Positions 33,967 through 42,331 of a DNA stretch of 64,000 nucleotides are shown here, piece after piece (within the stretch, counting starts at the first letter, position 1; each line of letters opens with the position of its first letter). The notes beneath the pieces are model-generated. The model did not search any database, was not told the DNA's origin, and saw nothing but the letters and a program-made list of their open reading frames with translations. Origin of the DNA: Streptomyces physcomitrii (lineage in GTDB: Bacteria; Actinomycetota; Actinomycetes; Streptomycetales; Streptomycetaceae); the NCBI RefSeq assembly GCF_012273655.1, contig NZ_JAAWWP010000009.1:62001-126000 (forward strand), written 5' to 3'. The position numbers were made by a program, and so were the translations under genes.

Positions 33967-33980
33967 ACTATGCCGGGCCG
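33967..33980 (-). promoter_or_regulatory. Shared upstream element, first protease gene
   Basis: CTATGCCGGGCCG lies about 92-105 bp before the start of the first protease gene. The same word, CTATGCCGGGGCCG, lies at about the same distance before the second one; read on the minus strand it contains GGCATAGT with a -10-like CATAGT. Confidence 0.4.
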
Positions 33981-34056
33981 ATCGAGGACGAACCGGGGCG
34001 GGGTGGTGAAGATCTGGCAGTCGGCCACCCCGCCCCGGCCCGGTCCCGCGCCCTGC

Positions 34057-35280
34057 CTACCGGCCGGCGTACTTCTTGCTCACGGCCTCGTACACGCCCT
34101 TGGCCTCCTTGCCCAGGCGCGGACCGGCCAGCCAGCCCGAAGTCACCGGGCCGATCGAGGTGTTGGAGACCAGCGCGGGCTTGCCGTCCGAGCCGGTGGC
34201 GAGCCAGCCGCCGCCGGAGGAGCCGCCGGTCATGGTGCAGCCGATCCGGTACATCGTCGGCTGCGCCTCGGCCAGCGAGAGGCGGCCCGGCTTGTCGGCG
34301 CAGGAGAAGAGCTTCTGCCCGTCGTAGGGAGGCGCGGCCGGGTAGCCCTTGGCCTTCAGCGACGCGATCTTCGGGACCGCCGGGGCGTCGAAGTCGACCG
34401 GCACCGCCGAACCGACCGTCTCCTCCAGGGACTTGCCCTCCTTGCCCTTCTCCGGGGTCACATGGATGACCGCGAAGTCGTACGGCGCGCCCTCGCCGCC
34501 GACCGGACCGCCCTGCTCGATCCACTGGTCCGAGGTCTGCACCCAGTCACCCCACCAGACGCCGTAGGGGGCGATCTCCTCGCGGGTGGCCCGCTCCAGC
34601 TCCGAGGTCGGCTTCGCGTCGTTGTTGTACGAGGGCACGAAGGCGATGTTGCGGTACCAGCCGCCCTCCTTGCCCGCGTGCACGCAGTGACCCGCGGTCC
34701 ACACCAGGTTGGACTTGCCGGGGTGCGCCGGGTCCTTCACCACGGTCGCCGAGCAGACCATCGAGCCCTTGGGGGAGTCGAAGAGCAGCTTCCCGGCCTC
34801 GGCCGCGTTGCCGTGGTAGGGCGCGGCCGCCGCCTCGGCCTTGACCGGCGACGGGGTCGGGTCGGTGACGCCCTGGTCGCCGGAGATGTCGTTCTCGTCG
34901 ACGTCCTTCTCCGGCGGGTTGGCGTCACGCATCCGGTCCGGGTCCCACAGCCCGTCGATGATCGGGTTGATGAAGTCCTTGGCCTCGCGGAGCCACTTGT
35001 CCCGGTCCCAGTTCTTCCAGTCGCCGTTCTTCCAGGAGTCCAGGTCGATCCCGCGCTCCTTGAGCCGGTCCCGGATGTCCGCCGGAATCCCGTCGTGCTC
35101 GCTGTGGCCCGGGTCCGAGGCGGTGGGGCTGCTCTCGCCGCCCGCGTTGTCGTCCTCGGGTCCGCAGGCGGTCGCGGTCAGGGCAAGTGCCGCACCGAGG
35201 GCGAGACTTGCCGCCACCGGGGTTCTGCGGCGCGCGGGGCCTCCCCTGCGCGCGGCGAAGAGCGGGCGTATGGATCGCAT
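34057..35280 (-). CDS. Trypsin-like serine protease, predicted lipoprotein (second paralogue)
   Basis: 407 residues. Signal: twin-arginine-like basic start, hydrophobic ALGAALALTATAC with the lipidation Cys about residue 39. The following region repeats the acidic linker and the SWKNGDWKNWDRDKWLREAKDF module of its neighbour. Triad: His in VWTAGHCVHAG (about 197), Asp in YDFAVIHV (about 270), Ser in MTGGSSGGGW (about 355). The two genes are 181 bp apart on the same strand and differ mainly in the linker and surface loops, so they may have split substrates after duplication. GGGGGAG precedes ATG 35280. Confidence 0.88.
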   Translation of the reverse strand: MRSIRPLFAARRGGPARRRTPVAASLALGAALALTATACGPEDDNAGGESSPTASDPGHSEHDGIPADIRDRLKERGIDLDSWKNGDWKNWDRDKWLREAKDFINPIIDGLWDPDRMRDANPPEKDVDENDISGDQGVTDPTPSPVKAEAAAAPYHGNAAEAGKLLFDSPKGSMVCSATVVKDPAHPGKSNLVWTAGHCVHAGKEGGWYRNIAFVPSYNNDAKPTSELERATREEIAPYGVWWGDWVQTSDQWIEQGGPVGGEGAPYDFAVIHVTPEKGKEGKSLEETVGSAVPVDFDAPAVPKIASLKAKGYPAAPPYDGQKLFSCADKPGRLSLAEAQPTMYRIGCTMTGGSSGGGWLATGSDGKPALVSNTSIGPVTSGWLAGPRLGKEAKGVYEAVSKKYAGR

Positions 35281-35381
35281 GGAGTTGACTCCCCCTGGCT
35301 GAAATGAGACGCACCCGCCGGACGGCGGGGCCCCGGCGGACCGGGCGCCGTCCGGCTCTGTGCTGCTGAACGGCCACCCAC

Positions 35382-35396
35382 ACTATGCCGGGGCCG
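35382..35396 (-). promoter_or_regulatory. Shared upstream element, second protease gene
   Basis: ACTATGCCGGGGCCG, about 102-116 bp before the start codon, matches the element before the paralogue. On the minus strand it reads GGCATAGTGT, with TAGTGT as a possible -10. Confidence 0.4.
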
Positions 35397-35573
35397 TTCG
35401 CGGGTTCCGACGGGACGGCAACGGTTCCGTCACGACAAGGATCTTCCGGCCACCCGTGATCCCCCGGCGGATGCGTCGTTGTAGGGGCGGGGGGTCCGCC
35501 ACCGGTGCCCGGCCCTCCGCGCTGAGCGAAGGCGCAGGCGGCGCCGGTGCGCAGCAGGGGAGGACGAGGACCC

Positions 35574-36917
35574 GTGGCGCTGACCGAGCCCGCGCACACC
35601 CCAGGGCCCCGCGAGCCCGGCCCGCTCCGGAGCGAGGAGCCCGCGGCCGGGCGCCCGCGGCGCCCCCGTGGACACGGCACCGAGCCGGGCGCCCTGCCGA
35701 TCGTGCCGGTGCGCGCCCGCGGGCTCACCGTGGAGGGCGCCGACGGCCGCCGCTACCTGGACTGCCTCTCCGGCGGGGGCGCGCTCGCCCTCGGACACAA
35801 CCACCCCGTGGTGCTCGCGGCGATCCGGGACGTCCTCGACTCCGGCGAACCCCTCCAGGCGGCCGGTCTGACCAGCCGCCTCCAGGACGCCTTCGTCACC
35901 GAACTGTTCAGGACACTGCCGCCGGATCTCGCCGGCCGGGCCCGGGTGCGGTTCTGCTCCCCGGCCGGCGCCCGGGCGGCCGCCGCGGCCCTGCGCCTGG
36001 TCCGCCCGGCCACCGGCCGCTCCACGCTCCTCACCTTCGCCGATGCCCGACCGGACTCCTGCGCGGACGACTTGGCCGGTGCCGAGGTGATCCGGCTGCC
36101 CGCCCCGCGCGAGCACCCGGGAGACCCGGAGGCCGCCGGACTCCGGGAGGCCGAGGCGCTGCTCACCGGGGCCGGAGGCCGGGCGGGCGGCATCGCGGGC
36201 GTACTCCTCGCCCCCGTCCGGGACGAGGGCGGCACCCCCTCCGCCCAGGACGCGTGGCTGCGCCGACTGCGCGCGCTCACCGCCGCCCACGGCGTCCCGC
36301 TGCTCTCCGACGAGACCAGGACCGGCCTCGGCCGCACCGGGACCTTCTGGGGCGTCGAGCACAGCGGGGTGGTCCCGGACGTGATGGTCCTCGCCGGCGC
36401 CCTCGGCGGCGGTCTGCCGCTCGCCGCCCTCGTCCACCGCGCGGAGTACGACGGCGAACTCCCCGACTCCGCCTGCCCGTTCCGCGCCAACCAGCTCGCC
36501 CTGGCCGCGGGCGCCGCCACCCTGGCCCACATCCGCCGGGCCGGTCTCGCCGACCGGGCGGCGCGACTCGGCGGGTACCTCCTCGGGCGGCTCCGGTCGC
36601 TCGCGGACGGGTTCGAGGCCATGGGGGAGGTCCACGGCCGGGGCCTGATGATCGGGATCCCGCTCCTCACCCCGGGCGGCACCGCGGGCGAGCCCCCGGC
36701 CCCCGCGCCCCGGCTCGCCCGCCGGGTCCGGTCCGCCTGCCTCGCCCGCGGCCTCCTGGTCGGACTCGGCGGCCCCGACTCCTCGGTCGTACGGCTGCTT
36801 CCGCCGCTCACCCTCACCGAGGAGCAGACCGCGGCCGTGCTCGACCGGCTCGCCGAAGCCCTGTCCGCGGCCCTCACCGCGCCCGCGGACCGCACCTTTC
36901 CCACACCCCCGAGGTAG
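35574..36917 (+). CDS. Class III aminotransferase-like protein lacking the PLP lysine
   Basis: 447 residues. The fold is that of 2,4-diaminobutyrate/ornithine aminotransferases: LDCLSGGGALALGHNHPVV near residue 62, SDETRTGLGRTGTFWGVEH (about 245-263) with the PLP-ring Asp, and PDVMVLAGALGGGLPLAALV (about 268-287). In active members the last motif reads LSKAIGGG with the lysine that binds PLP; here Gly275 replaces it (codon GGC at 36396). The usual DEVQTG is also changed. It is therefore probably not a normal transaminase. It is the first gene of a three-gene siderophore-like operon. GTG 35574 has GAGGA nearby; GTG 35547 is an alternative. Confidence 0.82.
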   Translation: MALTEPAHTPGPREPGPLRSEEPAAGRPRRPRGHGTEPGALPIVPVRARGLTVEGADGRRYLDCLSGGGALALGHNHPVVLAAIRDVLDSGEPLQAAGLTSRLQDAFVTELFRTLPPDLAGRARVRFCSPAGARAAAAALRLVRPATGRSTLLTFADARPDSCADDLAGAEVIRLPAPREHPGDPEAAGLREAEALLTGAGGRAGGIAGVLLAPVRDEGGTPSAQDAWLRRLRALTAAHGVPLLSDETRTGLGRTGTFWGVEHSGVVPDVMVLAGALGGGLPLAALVHRAEYDGELPDSACPFRANQLALAAGAATLAHIRRAGLADRAARLGGYLLGRLRSLADGFEAMGEVHGRGLMIGIPLLTPGGTAGEPPAPAPRLARRVRSACLARGLLVGLGGPDSSVVRLLPPLTLTEEQTAAVLDRLAEALSAALTAPADRTFPTPPR

Positions 36918-36922
36918 ACCCC

Positions 36923-38857
36923 GTGAACGCCACGCCCTCATCCGACGGCACCCCCCGCAAGCCCGGCCGGGAGGAGTACGGCCCGCCCGGTGCCGCCGTG
37001 CCCCGGCAGGCGGCCGGACCGCGCCCCGTACCGGCGCACCCCGCCCGGGAGGTGCCCGGGCAGGCGGGCGCCGACCTCCTCGACCACCCCGACGCCCGGC
37101 TCGCCGCGCAGGGCGCCGCGGCCGAGAACCTGCTGCGCTGCTGGGTGCGCGAGCGGCATCCGGCCGAGCCCGAGGGCGGCGTCCTGCGGCTTCCGCTGCC
37201 CGCGACTGGCACCGCCCTGCTGGTGCCGGTGCACTACTGGTCGGCCTGCGGCTGGCACCGCTTCGGGCTGCCGCGCCTGGAGGGTGCCCCGGCCGCCGCG
37301 CCCCCGCTCGACGCGGTCGCCCTCGCGGCGCTGCTCGGCGCGGAGGGCGCCGAGGCCGCGCCCGCCGAGCAGGGCCGGGTGCCGGGCCAGGGCGCCGGGC
37401 GCCGCCCCGCCCTGCCGTCACCGGACGCCACCGACCTCGTCGCCAGGGTCGCCGACTCGGTGCGCCGCACCGCCGGATTCCTCGCCGGCCGCCGGGCCCG
37501 CCCCGGCGACCAGCCCGACCTCTTCCTCGCCGCCGAGCAGTCCCTCGTCCTCGGGCACCCCCTGCACCCCGCGCCGAAGAGCAGGGAGGGCTTCTCCGAG
37601 GCCGAGGGGGAGCGGTACGCGCCCGAACTGCGCGGCAGTTTCCCCCTGCACTGGATCGCCGCCCACCACTCGGTGCTGCGCGCCGACTCCGCGTGGACCG
37701 AGCGCGGCCGGGCGGTACCCGCCGAGACCCTCGCCGCCCGGCTCGGCGGCCGGGACCTCGTACTGCCGGAAGGATTCGCCGCCGTGCCCGCGCACCCCTG
37801 GCAGATCCGGGAACTGCGCCACCGGGAGGACGTCGGCGCCCTCTTCTCCGCGGGGCTGCTCCTCGACCTCGGGGCGCACGGCGACCCCTGGAGCCCCACC
37901 TCCTCGGTGCGCACCGTCTACCGCACCGGCGCCCCCGCCATGCTCAAGCTCTCGCTCGGCGTGCGGATCACCAACTCCCGCCGCGAGAACCTGCGCAAGG
38001 AACTCCACCGCGGGGTCGAGGTGCACCGGCTGCTGCGCGGCGGGCTCGCGGCGCGCTGGCGGCAGCGGCACCCCGGCTTCGACATCGTGCGCGACCCCGC
38101 CTGGCTCGGTATCGACGGACCGGACGGCACGCCCGTCACCGGGCTCGATGTGATGATCCGGCACAACCCCTTCGGCCCCGGCGACGACGTGGCCTGCGTC
38201 GCGGGCTTCCTCGCCCCGCGCCCCGTCGGAGACGGCACCGGCCCGCTGCGCTCCCGCCTCGCCGAGACCGTCGGCCGCCTCGCGGCCCGCACCGGGGCAC
38301 CCCTGCACGCGGTCTCCGCCGAATGGTTCCTGCGCTATCTGGAACAGGTCGTACGGCCCGTGCTCTGGCTGGACGGCGAGGCGGGCATCGCCCTGGAGGC
38401 GCACCAGCAGAACACCCTGCTGCTCCTCGACCCGGAGGGCTGGCCCGCGGGCGGCCGCTACCGCGACAACCAGGGCTACTACTTCCGCGAGTCCAGACGG
38501 GCCGAACTCTCCGCGCTGCTCCCCGGCGTCGGCGAGGCCGGGGACACCTTCGTCGCCGACGCCGTGACCGACGAGCGCTTCGCCTACTACCTCGGCATCA
38601 ACAACGTCCTCGGCCTCATCGGCGCCTTCGGCTCCCAGGGCCTGGCCGAGGAGGAACTCCTGCTCGCCGCCTTCCGCCGCTTCCTCACCGAGGCGGTGGG
38701 CAGCGGACGTTCGGCCCTGCCCGCCCAGCTCCTGGAGGCGCCCGTACTGCGCTGCAAGGCGAACCTGCTCACCAGGCTGCGCGGACTGGACGAACTGGTC
38801 GGCCCGGTCGACACCCAGTCCGTCTACGTCACCCTCGCCAACCCCCTGCTGCCCTGA
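36923..38857 (+). CDS. NRPS-independent siderophore (IucA/IucC-type) synthetase
   Basis: 644 residues. IucA/IucC synthetases join citrate or another acid to an amine or alcohol with ATP. Signatures: GHPLHPAPKSREGF (about residues 211-224), AHPWQIREL, TSSVRTVYRTGAPAMLKLSLGVRITNSRREN (about 324-354) with ATP contacts, and EAHQQNTLLLLDPEGW (about 492-507), then the ferric-reductase-like C-terminal FhuF fold part. The N-terminal 50 residues are Pro-rich and probably disordered. GTG 36923 overlaps nothing and lies 5 bp after the aminotransferase stop. Substrates unknown. Confidence 0.92.
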   Translation: MNATPSSDGTPRKPGREEYGPPGAAVPRQAAGPRPVPAHPAREVPGQAGADLLDHPDARLAAQGAAAENLLRCWVRERHPAEPEGGVLRLPLPATGTALLVPVHYWSACGWHRFGLPRLEGAPAAAPPLDAVALAALLGAEGAEAAPAEQGRVPGQGAGRRPALPSPDATDLVARVADSVRRTAGFLAGRRARPGDQPDLFLAAEQSLVLGHPLHPAPKSREGFSEAEGERYAPELRGSFPLHWIAAHHSVLRADSAWTERGRAVPAETLAARLGGRDLVLPEGFAAVPAHPWQIRELRHREDVGALFSAGLLLDLGAHGDPWSPTSSVRTVYRTGAPAMLKLSLGVRITNSRRENLRKELHRGVEVHRLLRGGLAARWRQRHPGFDIVRDPAWLGIDGPDGTPVTGLDVMIRHNPFGPGDDVACVAGFLAPRPVGDGTGPLRSRLAETVGRLAARTGAPLHAVSAEWFLRYLEQVVRPVLWLDGEAGIALEAHQQNTLLLLDPEGWPAGGRYRDNQGYYFRESRRAELSALLPGVGEAGDTFVADAVTDERFAYYLGINNVLGLIGAFGSQGLAEEELLLAAFRRFLTEAVGSGRSALPAQLLEAPVLRCKANLLTRLRGLDELVGPVDTQSVYVTLANPLLP

Positions 38858-38895
38858 CCCCGCCGCCGTTCCCGGCCGTCCCCGAGGAGCCCGCC

Positions 38896-39654
38896 GTGCC
38901 CCCTGCCGAAGCCGGTACGAGTCCCGGCGCCCCCGCCGCCTCGGGGCCCCGGGCCCCGGTGGTTGCGGACACCGCGGGCCCCGAGGACACCCTCGAACTG
39001 CGGCTGCCCGCCGAGTTCACCCAGCTCTTCCTCTCCCGCCCGGCCGGGCCCGCCGCCGGATCAGCGGGCGAGGACCTGCTCGACGGGGTCGCCGGATGGG
39101 GGCCCGCCCGTACCGCCTTCGGCGAGTTCCAGCTCGAACCGGTGCGCCCGGAGCGGGACCTGGCGCTCCTGAGCCGGTGGATGAACGACCCCGCCGTGGA
39201 CGAGTTCTGGGAACTGGCGGGACCCGAGGAGACCACCGCCGCGCATCTGCTGCCCCAGCTCCAGGGCGACGGCCGCAGCCTGCCCTGCCTGGGACTCCTG
39301 GACGGCGCCCCCATGAGCTACTGGGAGCTCTACCGGGCCGACCTCGACCCGCTGGCCCGCCACTACCCGGCCCGCCCGCACGACACCGGCGTCCATCTGC
39401 TCATCGGCGCGGTGGGCGACCGCGGCCGGGGCCTCGGGAGCACCCTGCTGCGCGCCGTCGCCGACCTCGTCCTCGCGCACCGCCCCCGCTGCACCCGGAT
39501 CCTCGCCGAGCCGGACCTGCGCAACACGCCTTCCGTGGCGGCCTTTCTGAGCGCCGGGTTCCGGCTGAGCGCCGAGGTCGACCTCCCCGGCAAGCGCGCC
39601 GCCCTGATGGTGCGCGAACGCGCCCTGCGCTCCGCCCTGACCCCGCTCCGGTAG
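38896..39654 (+). CDS. GNAT N-acyltransferase of the siderophore operon
   Basis: 252 residues from GTG 38896 (GAGGAG six bases upstream). The acyl-CoA-binding fold lies at about residues 75-240 with motif A VHLLIGAVGDRGRGLGSTLL (about 170-189) and the NTPSVAAFLSAGFR segment (about 210-223). It belongs to the IucB/RhbD/MbtK type that acetylates hydroxylamines or lysine side chains in siderophore assembly; WMNDPAVDEFWELAGP is characteristic. The first 60 residues are Pro/Ala-rich. No N-hydroxylating monooxygenase is in the operon, so its hydroxylamine substrate, if used, must come from elsewhere. Confidence 0.85.
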   Translation: MPPAEAGTSPGAPAASGPRAPVVADTAGPEDTLELRLPAEFTQLFLSRPAGPAAGSAGEDLLDGVAGWGPARTAFGEFQLEPVRPERDLALLSRWMNDPAVDEFWELAGPEETTAAHLLPQLQGDGRSLPCLGLLDGAPMSYWELYRADLDPLARHYPARPHDTGVHLLIGAVGDRGRGLGSTLLRAVADLVLAHRPRCTRILAEPDLRNTPSVAAFLSAGFRLSAEVDLPGKRAALMVRERALRSALTPLR

Positions 39655-39784
39655 CGAACCGCCCGGTCCCGGTGGCGGCCGGGGCTCAGCAGGGAACCGG
39701 CCGCTTCTCCCGGAACCACCGCCGCTCCGCCTCGCTCCCGGTCGGCGGCGGGCGCGGCCGGTTCGGCGCGGACACCGGGCGGTG

Positions 39785-39945
39785 AGGGGGTGGACGAGGA
39801 CCGGGCGCTCGCCGAACTGTCCACCCTGGTCGGGGCGCTGGTCCTCTCCCGGGCCAGCGCGGGCGAGGAGATCTCGGAGCGCATCCTCACGGCTCGTCCT
39901 CGACCGGCTCACCCGCGAGGACGGGCCGGGGGACTGACCTCCGGG
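39785..39945 (+). pseudogene. Remnant of a TetR-family regulator C-terminus
   Basis: In one frame the DNA encodes DEDRALAELSTLVGALVL then SRASAGEEISERILTA, which looks like the last helices of TetR_C-type regulators (a LVGALVLARA core and an SDEIL tail). After ILTA the frame runs into low-complexity sequence, whereas the neighbouring frame continues LVLDRLTREDGPGD and stops at 39941, so a frameshift is likely. No TetR DNA-binding domain remains upstream. Probably a decayed gene; a chance match is possible. Confidence 0.4.
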
Positions 39946-40221
39946 CTGTCGGGCCGCCGGGCTGCCGGGTCGCCGGGCTGCCGGTCGCTCAGGGCTGTCC
40001 GCCGGTCCGCTCCGTACGGCCTGACTGCCTGGCTGCCCGCCCTGTCCACCGGTCCGCGCCCTCCGGCCGACCGCCGGACCGCCCCTTCCCGCGGGCCTCC
40101 GGCCGCCCGCCGCCGCGGCCCGGCCGGCCACCCGGGACGCCCTCCCACACGCCGGTTCGAACCCCTCCCCGCCTCCGGTGCACGGGGCCCGGGAGGCGGG
40201 CGCGCTGTCGGTGCCACGTCG

Positions 40222-40227
40222 TAGGCT
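40222..40227 (+). promoter_or_regulatory. -10 element of the DinG-type helicase gene
   Basis: TAGGCT lies nine bases before ATG 40237. With initiation 6-7 bases downstream, the leader would be two or three bases; there is no ribosome site. Confidence 0.4.
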
Positions 40228-40236
40228 GGTCGCCCT

Positions 40237-42231
40237 ATGACGTCCTCGCGCCCCACACTCCCCGAGCTTCTGCACGCCGCCGTCGAAGCGGTCGGCGGCA
40301 CCGAGCGACCCGGCCAGGTGACCATGGCCGAAGCCGTCGGCGACGCCATCGACGACGGCTCCCACCTGCTGATCCAGGCGGGCACCGGCACCGGCAAGTC
40401 CCTCGGCTACCTGGTCCCCGCGCTGGCCCACGGCGAGCCGGTGGTCGTCGCCACCGCGACCCTGGCCCTGCAGCGCCAGCTGGTCCAGCGCGACCTGCCG
40501 CGCACCGTGGACGCGCTCCATCCGCTGCTGCGCCGCAGGCCCGAGTTCGCGATGCTCAAGGGCCGCTCGAACTACCTGTGCCTGCACCGGCTGCACGAGG
40601 GCATGCCGCAGGAGGAAGAGGAGGGCCTCTTCGACCAGTTCGAGGCCGCCGCGCCCTCCAGCAAGCTCGGCCAGGATCTGCTGCGGCTGCGCGACTGGTC
40701 CGACGAGACCGAGACCGGCGACCGCGACGACCTCACCCCCGGCGTCTCCGACCGGGCCTGGGCGCAGGTCGCGGTCTCCTCCCGCGAGTGCCTGGGCGCG
40801 AGCCGCTGCGCGTACGGCGCCGAGTGCTTCGCGGAGAACGCCCGCGAGCGCGCCAAGCTCTCCGACGTGGTCGTCACCAACCACGCCCTGCTCGCCATCG
40901 ACGCCATCGAGGGCGCCCCGGTGCTGCCCAAGCACGGCGTCCTCATCGTCGACGAGGCGCATGAACTCGTCTCCCGGGTGACCGGCGTGGCCACCGGTGA
41001 GCTGACCCCGGGCCAGGTCAACCGGGCGGTCCGCCGCGCCGCCAAACTGGTCGACGAGAAGATCGCCGACCAGATGCAGACCGCCGCCGAGGGCTTCGAG
41101 CGCCTCATGGAGCTGGCCCTGCCCGGCCGCCTCGAAACCGTCCCCGAGGACCTCTCGTACGCGATGCTGGCGATGCGGGACGCCGCCCGCAATGTGGTCT
41201 CCGCGCTCGGCCGGACCCGCGACAAGTCCGTGCAGGACGAGGACGCGGTCCGCAAGATGGCGCTCGCCTCCATGGAGACCGTGCACGATGTCGCGGAGCG
41301 GATCACCCACGGCTCGGAGTACGACGTCGTCTGGTACGAGCGCCACGACCGCTTCGGCGCCTCGGTGAAGGTCGCCCCCATGTCCGTCTCCGGGCTGCTG
41401 CGCGAGAAGCTGTTCGCGGAGCGCTCGGTGGTGCTCACCTCCGCCACCCTCAAGCTCGGCGGCGACTTCAACGGCGTCGGCGCCTCCCTCGGCCTCGCCC
41501 CGGAGGGCACGGTCACCCCCGAGGGCACCGAGGACACCCCCGCCCCGGTGTGGAAGGGCCTCGACGTCGGCTCGCCCTTCGACTACCCGAGGCAGGGCAT
41601 CATGTACGTGGCCTCGCACCTCTCCCGGCCCGCCCGGGACGCGGACCGGCGCGACATGCTCGACGAACTGACCGAGCTGATCCAGGCGGCGGGCGGCCGC
41701 ACCCTCGGCCTCTTCTCCTCGATGCGCGCCGCCCAGCTCGCCGCGGAGGAACTGCGCACCCGCATCCCGGAGTTCCCGATCCTGCTCCAGGGCGAGGAGA
41801 CCCTCGGCGAGCTGATCAAGAACTTCGCGGCGGACGAGAAGACCTGCCTCTTCGGCACCCTCTCGCTCTGGCAGGGCGTCGATGTCCCGGGCCCCGCCTG
41901 CCAGTTGGTGGTGATGGACAAGATCCCCTTCCCGCGTCCCGACGACCCGCTGATGAGCGCCCGGCAGAAGGCGGTCGAGGAGGGCGGGGGCAACGGCTTC
42001 ATGGCGATCGCCGCCACCCACGCCGCCCTGCTCATGGCCCAGGGCGCGGGCCGCCTGGTCCGCGCCGCCGGCGACCGCGGCGTGGTGGCGGTCCTCGACC
42101 CCCGCCTGGCCACCGCCCGGTACGGCAGCTATCTGCGCGCCTCGATGCCCGCCTTCTGGTACACCACCGACCGCAACCAGGCCCGCAGGTCCCTGGCCGC
42201 CATCGACGCGGCGGCGCGCGCGTCCTCCTAG
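40237..42231 (+). CDS. DinG/XPD-family ATP-dependent DNA helicase
   Basis: 664 residues. Superfamily 2 iron-sulfur helicase: Walker A AGTGTGKSLGYLVPAL (about residues 48-63), four cysteines for a 4Fe-4S cluster (LCLHRL about 114; ECLGASRCAYGAECF about 187-201), DEAH box VDEAHELV (about 242-249), and the C-terminal motif VI AQGAGRLVRAAGD with the arginine finger. DinG-like enzymes unwind 5'-3' and resolve D-loops, R-loops and G-quadruplexes. This is the conserved streptomycete helicase near lexA. A leaderless start is likely. Confidence 0.92.
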   Translation: MTSSRPTLPELLHAAVEAVGGTERPGQVTMAEAVGDAIDDGSHLLIQAGTGTGKSLGYLVPALAHGEPVVVATATLALQRQLVQRDLPRTVDALHPLLRRRPEFAMLKGRSNYLCLHRLHEGMPQEEEEGLFDQFEAAAPSSKLGQDLLRLRDWSDETETGDRDDLTPGVSDRAWAQVAVSSRECLGASRCAYGAECFAENARERAKLSDVVVTNHALLAIDAIEGAPVLPKHGVLIVDEAHELVSRVTGVATGELTPGQVNRAVRRAAKLVDEKIADQMQTAAEGFERLMELALPGRLETVPEDLSYAMLAMRDAARNVVSALGRTRDKSVQDEDAVRKMALASMETVHDVAERITHGSEYDVVWYERHDRFGASVKVAPMSVSGLLREKLFAERSVVLTSATLKLGGDFNGVGASLGLAPEGTVTPEGTEDTPAPVWKGLDVGSPFDYPRQGIMYVASHLSRPARDADRRDMLDELTELIQAAGGRTLGLFSSMRAAQLAAEELRTRIPEFPILLQGEETLGELIKNFAADEKTCLFGTLSLWQGVDVPGPACQLVVMDKIPFPRPDDPLMSARQKAVEEGGGNGFMAIAATHAALLMAQGAGRLVRAAGDRGVVAVLDPRLATARYGSYLRASMPAFWYTTDRNQARRSLAAIDAAARASS

Positions 42232-42262
42232 TCCGCCGCAGTGGGTATAGCTCTGCCCGCCA

Positions 42263-42289
42263 CGACCGCGCCGCCAACTATGGCGGTCG
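42263..42289 (+). promoter_or_regulatory. Nested inverted repeats before the SDR gene
   Basis: CGACCGC (42263-42269) pairs with GCGGTCG (42283-42289), and inside it CCGCCA (42271-42276) pairs with TGGCGG (42281-42286). It may be an operator for the SDR-transporter operon or a hairpin after the helicase gene. Confidence 0.45.
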
Positions 42290-42318
42290 GCCCCATGTCC
42301 GGGACACCGCGCCGTTCC

Positions 42319-42324
42319 TACGGT
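42319..42324 (+). promoter_or_regulatory. -10 element of a leaderless SDR transcript
   Basis: TACGGT ends seven bases before ATG 42332 and there is no ribosome site, so transcription probably starts at the ATG. Confidence 0.45.
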
Positions 42325-42331
42325 GACGGCC

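Larger units (their letters stand above)
39655..40236. other. 582-bp gap with a TetR remnant and low-complexity DNA
   Basis: No complete gene. A TetR-regulator C-terminal remnant is at about 39785-39945. From about 39940 to 40150 the DNA is GC-rich and repetitive (CCGGGCTGCCGGGTCGCCGGG-like words). The promoter of the helicase gene lies at its end. Confidence 0.5.
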
